From positions 62,001-126,000 of the forward strand of contig CP180022.1 of NCBI GenBank assembly GCA_047528285.1: DNA of 64,000 nt, read 5' to 3'. The notes under the pieces are model-generated. The model had not been told where the DNA came from. It was given only the letters and a program-made list of their open reading frames with translations, and did not search any database. Both the position numbers and the translations under genes were made by a program. Numbering within the stretch: position 1 is the first letter of the stretch; each line of letters starts with the position of its first letter. This document shows, piece by piece, positions 56,745 to 64,000 of this stretch. The stretch comes from G047528285 sp047528285. Its GTDB lineage: Bacteria; Pseudomonadota; Gammaproteobacteria; Enterobacterales; Enterobacteriaceae.

Positions 56745-58913
56745 GTATCCCCCTTTTTATCCATATTACTAATATAATAGCTAAAAATTATTTCTATCTA
56801 GATCTAGATTCTTTGTGGGTACATTCCGATATGGTTACATTCTATTTCTTTACGCATTTTATGAATTAATTATGTTATTAAAATAATTCTTTCATCTATG
56901 TTATCTCTATAAATATTATTTATAAATGAAGAAATCGAAGGAAAAATCTGAAATTGTCAATAAGATTAATCGCAAAAAAAGAATACAGGCTTACTTGCTT
57001 TATCTTGATCTAAATTGATGTGATCGTGGAATATCCAGTCTCTGTAGAAGAAAAGAAATTGTTTAAAGGTTAGATATTATGCATATGTCATATAAAGAAT
57101 TGAGATTCTACGAGTTTTTCCACTACAACTAATAAATTTTTATGAGAAAAATGTGAAAAAGAATAACGTACAAAATTGGTAATAATAGCGATATTTCAAA
57201 AATAAGGGTTTCCATTTCATGTATATTCAGAAAGAAGGAAACTAGTAGTTAAATATGGCTCTAATTGTTAGAAAACTATTCAATAAACAACACCCTTAAA
57301 CTGTTTTTTGGACACAAATTAATACCGAGTTTATTTTCTTAGTTTGATAGAGTTTTTAAAATATTTATTAATTTTATTAATTAACTGTAAAAAGCTTGAT
57401 AGTTATCTTTTTCACGATATCAATATCAATAAAGATCTAAAATAATTCAAAACTCCTAAATTCAAATATACTATTTTACTTATTATAGATAAATTAATTA
57501 GTAACCAATGGCAGTAAGTTTTCGCACCTACCTTGTGTTACAAAATATTTTAATAAAAATAAGACTCTAAGATCCATTAAATATTATACAAAAAAACCTC
57601 TAATACTGAACAACTAATCTTCTCCATCAGTATAAGAAATATAAATAACGCTAGATTTATATGGTGAATATTTAATTATAATTAGAATGTTTATATTCTA
57701 TAATCAATTAGATTTCATCACAAAATTCTTTGCTTCTGAGAAAAAACGGATTAACTATTCATAAATCTGTAAAATATATTCATATTATTCTAACCCATAT
57801 ATATCTAGATATAATATTAAGTAGAAATTGATATCTTTAAGATTATTCAAAGATTGATAAACCACCATGAAAGGTGGATATTAAAGAATATTTAGATGTT
57901 TATTAAATAATTAAGAGAATATGCATATCTAAATAAACTGCATAGAAAATAAAATTAAAAGATCCTTGGTGTACTTATAACTTTTTGTTATCTCTTGGCT
58001 TCATTTAAAGAAAATGATTTCTAGTGCAGAAATCACAGCTTCTTAAAATAAGCTAGTTTAGATATTCAGTATATACATGCATAGAAACATATCTTATCAA
58101 GATTTATACGTTATTTCACCCCCATATAAAACGTTGTTTCTGCTTTATATGCCTTCACTGGTATTAGAACTACAACATTGTATCAATGAATTTATGTTAT
58201 AATTAAATACCTCATGAAAAACATGGTGATATCTACTTATTCATTTTACAAAAAAATCACCTTTCCAATGAAAAATATTATTTTGTAGATCATTACAACC
58301 TATCTTATAATGACATCCACACATTATATTCAAGGCATTTTTGAATAGGCGCCAGAAATCTTTTGAATAGGAAGAGATGAGATCATTTTAATCTACTGAG
58401 TAGCCGACCTATACCCCACTTTATCTTTCTGTGGCATCACAATATATATAGCCACTGTGATCAAAGTCATTAATTTACAACGATGTACTTACTTATATTC
58501 ATTTTATTATTTGGTCTATTCAACATTAGTGTATAATGCCAATAACGTATATTATTAAAGCCAATTTCTAGCTAAATTGGAAAATATACTATAAACGCGA
58601 CCTAACACTGAAATCGATAGATTTCTGTGAAGCAATAATATCTTTTGCCTTATAAATACGTTTTTAAAATCAGACACGGTAATCATGATAAACTTAAATT
58701 TAGTCACCTCTCAAAATATAGGTAAAACTAAAAGCAAAAAAAATCAAATAAGATACAATCTATACTTCATGCCATATTAATTATGAATTATCTGAAATTG
58801 GTAATCGCTTTCGTTTGATTCTAAAAAGCAAGTTATCACTGTAGGATAAGAATGCAAACTGTTTCAGTTTGGAATCAAATTAAATTTTTTCCCAAGAGCC
58901 TCCCATCAAGCAA
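56745..58913. other. 2.2-kb gene-free gap
   Basis: AT-rich interval between the amino-acid ABC operon and the 3' end of sspB. No reading frame, RNA gene or strong terminator was recognised. Confidence 0.65.
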
Positions 58914-59429
58914 TTACTTTACTAGACGCAATGACGGTCGATGACCACTTAAGCGCTTCGGTAGTGGTGAATCGTCTTCAGAATTATTCTCAGTCTGTGA
59001 TTTTTTCAGACGATCGCCATCGATAACTACCTGAATACCTATTTTCCTTCTTATCTGATCTTCAGCGCTATTAGTAGAATTCATCACCACCGCTTGCTCC
59101 TCATAGGTAGAAGACTCTGGTTCAAATATAGTGCCGACACCATTTTTGTTGTCATAGATGGCCATAACAGCTATCATTGGTACTACTACCTGCCGCGACA
59201 CACCTCCAAAGCAGGTGTTAAACTGCACCTTATCATTCCCTAACGATAAATTCTCCACCGCACGCGGCGCTATATTCAGAATGATTTTCCCGTTATTGGC
59301 AAATTCCATTGGCACCACCACGCCATGAGTAGTAACATCCACTACCAGATATGGGACCAATTGATTATCAATCAACCAGTCATAAAATGCCCGCAGCAGG
59401 TAAGGCCGGTGTGACGAAAGCTGAATCAC
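58914..59429 (-). CDS. sspB: ClpXP protease specificity-enhancing factor SspB
   Basis: Adaptor that delivers ssrA-tagged peptides (and RseA fragments) to ClpXP. The 171-residue protein has the folded N-terminal domain (RPYLLRAFYDWLIDNQ to about residue 110), a variable acidic linker, and the C-terminal LRLVK tail, matching the ClpX-docking LRVVK of E. coli. The start is GTG 59429, with GGAG eight bases upstream. It lies 14 bases after sspA on the same strand, as in E. coli. The linker (about 115-160) is divergent, as is normal in this family. Confidence 0.95.
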   Translation of the reverse strand: MIQLSSHRPYLLRAFYDWLIDNQLVPYLVVDVTTHGVVVPMEFANNGKIILNIAPRAVENLSLGNDKVQFNTCFGGVSRQVVVPMIAVMAIYDNKNGVGTIFEPESSTYEEQAVVMNSTNSAEDQIRRKIGIQVVIDGDRLKKSQTENNSEDDSPLPKRLSGHRPSLRLVK

Positions 59430-59443
59430 TTCTATATCTCCCT

Positions 59444-60085
59444 TTATTCGCAGATTTGCAAACGCATTTCACGCTCAGCTTCAGTTAGCGAAGCAAGAAA
59501 TGCGGTGCGTGCAAATATACTCACCATATACCCCTTTAGCTCCTTGGCACCAGAACCAGTCAATTGGATTCCCAACTGTGGTAATCGCCAAAGAAGTGGT
59601 GCTAAATAACAATCTACTAAAGTAAAATCTTCACTCATAAAAAAAGGTGCTTCGTTAAACACCGGAGCCGCTGCCAGCAATTCCTCTCGAAGCTGACGGC
59701 GAGCGTTATCTGCCTCGCTACCGCTGCTTTGCTCAATTTTATGCATAAGCGTATACCAATCATTTTCAGTACGATACATCATCAGGCGGCTGGTACCCCG
59801 CGCCACTGGATACACTGGCATCAGTGGAGGATGAGGAAAACGTTCATCCAAGTATTCCATAATAATGCGGGATTCGTAAAGCGTAAGTTCGCGATCGACT
59901 AGCGTTGGTACAGTGCGATAAGGATTAAGGTCAATTAGATCTTGCGGTAGATTATCCATCTCCACCTGCTCAATTTCGACACTTACCCCTTTTTCTGCCA
60001 ACACAATACGGACTTGATGGCTAAAAATATCGATCGTACCAGAAAACAGCGTCATAATCGAACGTTTTTTGGCAGCGACAGCCAT
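59444..60085 (-). CDS. sspA: Stringent starvation protein A
   Basis: RNA polymerase-associated protein with a glutathione-S-transferase fold, involved in stationary-phase and acid responses. Length 213, as in E. coli (212). The thioredoxin-like N-terminal domain (about 10-87) contains the surface PHP motif P84-H85-P86 in ERFPHPPLMPVYP, required for SspA function in E. coli. The helical C-terminal domain (about 95-213) with VDCYLAPLLWRLPQLGI is complete. It has no catalytic GST residues to expect. It is co-directional with rplM-rpsI upstream but separated by 1.3 kb, more than in E. coli. Confidence 0.96.
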   Translation of the reverse strand: MAVAAKKRSIMTLFSGTIDIFSHQVRIVLAEKGVSVEIEQVEMDNLPQDLIDLNPYRTVPTLVDRELTLYESRIIMEYLDERFPHPPLMPVYPVARGTSRLMMYRTENDWYTLMHKIEQSSGSEADNARRQLREELLAAAPVFNEAPFFMSEDFTLVDCYLAPLLWRLPQLGIQLTGSGAKELKGYMVSIFARTAFLASLTEAEREMRLQICE

Positions 60086-61310
60086 GAAACCTCCCAGGTT
60101 ATTGAAACTATATCGAGATAACCATAACTATCTGTAGTTATCTCCTGATTTGTTAGTTTAGAATAAGATTTATTCATGATAATGTTTAATTATATACCAA
60201 TTAATCAATTTATCATTCATTCTTTCTAATTTTGAAAAGAAAATGCTTTTATAAACAAGATATTTGATATAATTTTTTAAATTTTATTGTACCACCCTAT
60301 CCTTTGCGTATATTTCTAAATTTTATATGGCTATCGGATCCAAGAAAATCTTATAAATAAGGTATATATCATATATATATAGGCTGTTTTAAATTTCCTA
60401 AAAAATATTAACAAACGCTGTAGTCTCTGTATTTTGCTCAGTCTCAAAGCATCCGACAAGGCTGTAATGCTTTATGTAAGAGGAAGCATAAAAAGATAAA
60501 ATTACCATAGAAAGTTACCAGTATCCTGCATATAAAACCATTTTTCTTCTTATTCAGAAGAATAACGACTTGAAAAGGAACACTACACACCAGAAAACCC
60601 TGTTTCGGGCAAGATTTTTAAATACATAAAATAATATTTAACATGCTACTCAGCACTCAAAATACTATCCCTGTATTCGATGCTATTCACAGCCATATCA
60701 ATAATGACCTACTGCATCTCTTATTAAGCTTTTCGATAATGGAAATTAACCTGAATCGTAATTTCCATACCTGGATAAAAGATGTAACATTAAGTGCCTT
60801 ATAGCGTATTATCTATAATATCGGACTCAGTTTACTTTTCTACAACGTAGGTAAAAACATCAATTTCACTCATGTTGTCTAATTAATACAACAAAAGAAT
60901 ATATACCACTCAAAAAATATGAGTAACAACCAATTTATTTCTGTTAATATATAGACACTATCTAAACTCAAAATAGGAACCGAAAGATTAAAGTAGATCA
61001 ATAAAAACGCACCCAAGTGAACAGTTATATGAAAGCTGACTAAATAACCATTTTGAATAGTACTGGACTTTTATCTATTTCTTGTAACAAGAAAAGCCTT
61101 GCAAGTACTTCATGAAATATCACAATATCTGTATGCTCGCATGTTTTTTTAAATTCAATAGTGCTTTTCCATAAATATGGAAAGAATAGCACTCATTTTA
61201 AATGAATATTTAGTTTATCATCTTTTTTCTGTCTGTGGGGGGAAGATATAAAAATCAACCTGAATAAGTAACTCCCGCAGATATTCCTGACAGCTCAAAA
61301 GACAAGAAAT
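60086..61310. other. Expanded spacer between rpsI terminator and sspA
   Basis: AT-rich and gene-free, longer than the few hundred bases found in E. coli. Upstream DNA near 60100-60200 probably contains the sspA promoter. A G6 run lies at 61237-61242. Confidence 0.6.
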
Positions 61311-61340
61311 AAAAAAGCCCGAATTCATCCGGGCTTTTTA
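61311..61340 (-). terminator. Intrinsic terminator of rplM-rpsI
   Basis: AAAAAGCCCG (61312-61321) pairs perfectly with CGGGCTTTTT (61330-61339) around an 8-base loop, 22 bases past the rpsI stop, with a T-run on the minus strand. A classic rho-independent terminator; the symmetry would also allow termination on the plus strand. Confidence 0.9.
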
Positions 61341-61361
61341 CTGGAGTACATACTGCAGCAA

Positions 61362-61754
61362 TTAACGTTTGGAGAACTGCGGACAGCGGCGTGCTTTACG
61401 CAAACCAACTTTCTTACGTTCGACCTGACGGGAATCACGGGTAACAAAACCGGCTTTGCGAAAATCGGCACGCAGAGTTTCATCATATTTCATCAACGCA
61501 CGGGTAAGACCGTGGCGAATAGCGCCCGCTTGACCAGATATTCCGCCGCCTTTAACAGTAATATATAAATCTAATTTTTTAACCATGTCAACCACTTCTA
61601 GTGGCTGACGAACCACCATACGGGCAGTTTCACGACCGAAATACTGATCCAGTGTGCGATGATTAATAACGATATTTCCTTGTCCTGTCTTAACAAAGAC
61701 GCGAGCAGAAGAGCTTTTACGACGACCAGTGCCGTAATATTGATTATTAGCCAT
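61362..61754 (-). CDS. rpsI: 30S ribosomal protein S9
   Basis: 130 residues, the E. coli length. Conserved N-terminus [15 protein letters not shown], the [19 protein letters not shown] core, and the basic C-terminal tail ending QFSKR, whose last arginine reaches the P-site tRNA anticodon in E. coli ribosomes. It is 16 bases downstream of rplM, co-transcribed, and followed by a clear terminator. Nothing abnormal is seen. Confidence 0.98.
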   Translation of the reverse strand: MANNQYYGTGRRKSSSARVFVKTGQGNIVINHRTLDQYFGRETARMVVRQPLEVVDMVKKLDLYITVKGGGISGQAGAIRHGLTRALMKYDETLRADFRKAGFVTRDSRQVERKKVGLRKARRCPQFSKR

Positions 61755-61770
61755 TTCCTTATAATCTCAA

Positions 61771-62199
61771 TTAAATATCCAAAATTTGCGGTTTCTGTGC
61801 CGCGTGGTTGTGCTCGGTACCAGCGTAAACTTTCAGTTTACGGAACATAGCACGGCCCAGCGGCCCTTTTGGCAGCATGCCTTTAACTGCGATTTCAATC
61901 ACCCTCTCAGGACGGCGGGTAGTCATCTCTTCAAAGGTTGTTTTCTTGATACCACCAACATAGCCGGTATAATGGTAGTAGATCTTATCATGACGTTTAT
62001 TGCCGGTAATGAATACTTTATCAGCATTCAAAACGATGAAATAATCACCGGTGTCAACGTGCGGTGTATATTCTGATTTATGTTTGCCACGCAGACATCG
62101 AGCTAACTTGCTAGCAAGACGACCAAGAGTTTTTCCTTCAGCATCTATAACATACCAGTCACGCTTAATCGCTTCCGGTTTTGCTGTAAAAGTTTTCAT
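61771..62199 (-). CDS. rplM: 50S ribosomal protein L13
   Basis: 142 residues, the E. coli length, complete from [20 protein letters not shown] to the C-terminal HAAQKPQ. L13 is an early assembly protein of the 50S subunit that binds 23S rRNA. It leads the rplM-rpsI operon. In E. coli, L13 represses its own mRNA by binding the 5' leader; the leader here (62200-62360) is long enough for such a site but I cannot identify it by eye. Confidence 0.98.
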   Translation of the reverse strand: MKTFTAKPEAIKRDWYVIDAEGKTLGRLASKLARCLRGKHKSEYTPHVDTGDYFIVLNADKVFITGNKRHDKIYYHYTGYVGGIKKTTFEEMTTRRPERVIEIAVKGMLPKGPLGRAMFRKLKVYAGTEHNHAAQKPQILDI

Positions 62200-62365
62200 T
62201 AAAGCTTTTCCAATTTAAGTGACATGTTGGTGAATACCTAAATGTTTTCATAAATATTGATGAGGCACACAAACTTTCAGCCAAGCAACCCTATTCCTTC
62301 GAGTAGCCATCGCTAGCGCGATTACGGCCTTTTTAAAAGCTTAATGTAACGCACAAGACTGCAAG

Positions 62366-62394
62366 ATTATAGAGAAGATATCTGTAAATATCGA
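62366..62394 (-). promoter_or_regulatory. Predicted sigma-70 promoter for rplM-rpsI
   Basis: On the minus strand TCGATA (62389-62394, four of six matches to TTGACA) and a perfect TATAAT (62366-62371) are separated by 17 bases, about 170 bases before the rplM start. It begins just after the zapE stop. AT-rich DNA makes chance -10 boxes common, but the spacing and position are right. Confidence 0.5.
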
Positions 62395-62406
62395 TTTTTT
62401 ACGTTA

Positions 62407-63549
62407 TTATGATCGATGTGTTAACTTAAGGTATTCGTCGCTCTGCATTTCCTGCAAGCGCGACAGACAGCGCTGGTACTCGAAGCCCAGCAACTGTCCA
62501 TGATACAATTCTGCTATTGGCACAGTGGCGGAGGTCACTAGTTTTACGTGGCGCTCGTATAACTCATCTATTAATGCCAAAAACCGACGGGCAGTATTTT
62601 CTTGATCATTTCCCATCGGGAAAACATTATGCAACAGGATACTATGAAAGCGTTCAGAGAGAACGATATAGTCGTTTTGACTGCGCGCCTTTCCGCATAA
62701 TTCGGTGAAATCTAGCGCCACCACGCCATTGCTCACTCCCAAAGACAGAAGCAGTCGGTGATTTATTTCCAGCGACACAAGCTCGCGATTCAGCGTAAGA
62801 TGTTTTCCTGCCATAGCGACAAACATTTTCACCATAGCCTGCTTCGTCTCGTTATCAATAGGGGTGAGCCATAAATTGAGTTTTTTCAAAGTACGCAGTC
62901 GGTAATCGATGCCGGAATCCACATTTATCACATCGCAATGATGCTTAATTAATTCTATGACAGGTAGGAAAGAGGCACGTTGAAGACCGTTTCTATAAAG
63001 ATCATCCGGTGGTATATTTGAGGTAATCACAAGTGTTATGCCGCGAGTAAAGAGCGATTTTATCAGGATACCAAGAAGCATCGCATCAGTAATATCAGTC
63101 ACGAAGAACTCATCGAAACAAAGCACGTCTGTCTCGGCTTTAAAGCCCGCGGCAATGATTTCTAGAGGGTCCTGGTGGCCCTGAAGGTTAGTCATCTCTT
63201 CATGCACTCGTAGCATGAAACGGTGGAAATGTAGACGCAGTTTACGTCCGATTGGCAGGCTTCCATAAAATAAATCCATTAACCAAGTCTTGCCTCTGCC
63301 AACCCCCCCCCACATATATAACCCCCGGGCCGGCTCGGATGGTGTGAAATTACTTTTGCACAATAACTTTTTACCTAACCGGATTAATAATTTTGATGGG
63401 ATATCCATTACAGCGGAAGTTTGCGCCGCCTGTAAGTGCTGATGAATTCGGTCTAGTTTAGTAATAGCAGCAGCCTGATTTTTATCAGGCTGATATTCCT
63501 TTTTTACTAACATCTTCTGATAAAAAGACAACAACGAAGTAACTTGCAT
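62407..63549 (-). CDS. zapE: Cell division protein ZapE (AFG1-family ATPase)
   Basis: Z-ring associated P-loop ATPase of the AFG1/LACE1 family. Start ATG 63549 (MQVTSLLSFYQKM) gives 380 residues, near the E. coli 375; an upstream ATG would add 21 unsupported residues. Walker A is GGVGRGKT (81-88) in LYMWGGVGRGKTWLMDLFY, Walker B is VLCFDEFFV (D146, E147), followed by the TSNIPPDDLYRNGLQR sensor region. The C-terminus FEYQRCLSRLQEMQS matches. The Walker A glycine codons contain a run of nine G (C9 at 63303-63311 on the plus strand), a slippage-prone site. Divergent from zapG and upstream of rplM, as in E. coli. Confidence 0.95.
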   Translation of the reverse strand: MQVTSLLSFYQKMLVKKEYQPDKNQAAAITKLDRIHQHLQAAQTSAVMDIPSKLLIRLGKKLLCKSNFTPSEPARGLYMWGGVGRGKTWLMDLFYGSLPIGRKLRLHFHRFMLRVHEEMTNLQGHQDPLEIIAAGFKAETDVLCFDEFFVTDITDAMLLGILIKSLFTRGITLVITSNIPPDDLYRNGLQRASFLPVIELIKHHCDVINVDSGIDYRLRTLKKLNLWLTPIDNETKQAMVKMFVAMAGKHLTLNRELVSLEINHRLLLSLGVSNGVVALDFTELCGKARSQNDYIVLSERFHSILLHNVFPMGNDQENTARRFLALIDELYERHVKLVTSATVPIAELYHGQLLGFEYQRCLSRLQEMQSDEYLKLTHRS

Positions 63550-63758
63550 ATGATTGAGGTTCCCTGAATAAAAATGAAAAAACAATGCTGAACATCCTAA
63601 ATAGTGCTTCATTCAAACATAATAGCCAATCGGGTTCTATCTGGTACCTTCGAGATAAATATTCTTAGATTCCACTGATGACGCGTTAACGGTTATAGTG
63701 AAATTAATTTTATTATTGAAAACCCTACAGTATAAAAAAGTCAAAAATAGGAGTTATT

Positions 63759-64000
63759 ATGACTTGGGAATATGCACTAATTGGATTGGTGCTAGGAATT
63801 ATTATCGGTGTAGTCGCCTTACGGTTCGGTACCCCTAAGATACGACAACAGCTTACGGATCATTATAAGATTGAAAAAAGCAAAGCTAAACTGGATAGCT
63901 ATCATAAAGAAATGGCTAACCATTTAACCCATAGCGTAAAATTGCTGGACAAGATGGGGGAAAATTACCGTCAGTTTTATCAAAATATAGCAAAAAGTTC
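63759..64000 (+). CDS. zapG: Cell envelope/division protein ZapG (YhcB), partial at window edge
   Basis: The first 80 codons are present before the window ends. ATG 63759 has TAGGAG upstream. Residues 1-22 (MTWEYALIGLVLGIIIGVVA) form the single N-terminal membrane helix, followed by a charged coiled coil (about 30-80). This is the layout of YhcB/ZapG, which links cell division and envelope synthesis. The match to E. coli YhcB includes the DKMGENYRQFYQNIAKSS stretch. It is divergent from zapE, with a 209-base shared upstream region. Confidence 0.94.
   Translation, partial: MTWEYALIGLVLGIIIGVVALRFGTPKIRQQLTDHYKIEKSKAKLDSYHKEMANHLTHSVKLLDKMGENYRQFYQNIAKS

Overview
The window reads as a piece of a gamma-proteobacterial (Enterobacterales) chromosome in advanced decay. 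Nearly every intact gene matches an Enterobacterales family along its full length (DnaQ, RnhA, GloB, YafD, BioH, NfuA, MsbA, LpxK, KdsB, ZapA, UbiH, UbiI, FldA, Alx, SspAB, RpsI, RplM, ZapE, ZapG). Yet only about 22.4 kb of 64 kb, roughly 35%, is intact coding sequence. The rest is very AT-rich DNA with no long reading frames, in which a few eroded genes can still be recognised. This combination (AT-rich, very low coding density, near-intact housekeeping islands, lipid A synthesis retained) suggests an insect endosymbiont. A Serratia symbiotica-like aphid symbiont of the Cinara type is my best guess, from memory of that lineage and not from a search.

Layout. 1-4.2 kb: eroded DNA with one tRNA-Thr(CGU). 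4.2-7.0 kb: dnaQ (-) / rnhA (+) divergent pair, a yafS pseudogene (-), gloB (+). 7.9-8.7 kb: yafD (-). 10.2-14.1 kb: a metal ABC importer (possible small ORF, ATPase, permease, then the binding protein 1.3 kb away). 15.0-17.1 kb: bioH (-) and nfuA (+). 17.1-23.3 kb: 6.2 kb without genes. 23.3-24.6 kb: a shortened metT-leuW-glnU tRNA cluster (-) behind an asnB pseudogene (-). 24.7-25.3 kb: a LysE/RhtB-type exporter (-). 26.1-31.1 kb: msbA-lpxK and ycaR-kdsB (+), lipid A/LPS supply. 31.1-36.3 kb: gene-free. 36.3-37.5 kb: zapA-ygfA (-). 40.4-45.0 kb: ubiH and ubiI (+), separated by 2.2 kb of eroded DNA. 45.3-46.6 kb: fur pseudogene and intact fldA (-). 50.8-51.8 kb: alx (+). 53.6-56.7 kb: a four-gene polar amino-acid ABC importer (+). 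58.9-60.1 kb: sspA-sspB (-). 61.3-63.5 kb: zapE, then rplM-rpsI (-). 63.8 kb to the end: zapG (+), cut by the window edge.

What is kept forms a coherent symbiont core: DNA proofreading, lipid A export and Kdo activation, ubiquinone hydroxylation, Fe-S delivery (NfuA), flavodoxin, folate repair (YgfA), pimeloyl-ACP ester cleavage for biotin (BioH), metal and amino-acid uptake, translation, and the division helpers ZapA, ZapE and ZapG. What is lost includes the iron regulator Fur, asparagine synthetase B and YafS.

I found no CRISPR array, insertion sequence, prophage or obvious new defence system. The most unusual signals are an excess of long G/C homopolymers in the AT-rich DNA (one used as a ribosome-binding site, two inside reading frames), a possible 46-residue small protein coupled to the metal ABC ATPase, altered tRNA acceptor ends, and two long perfect inverted repeats.
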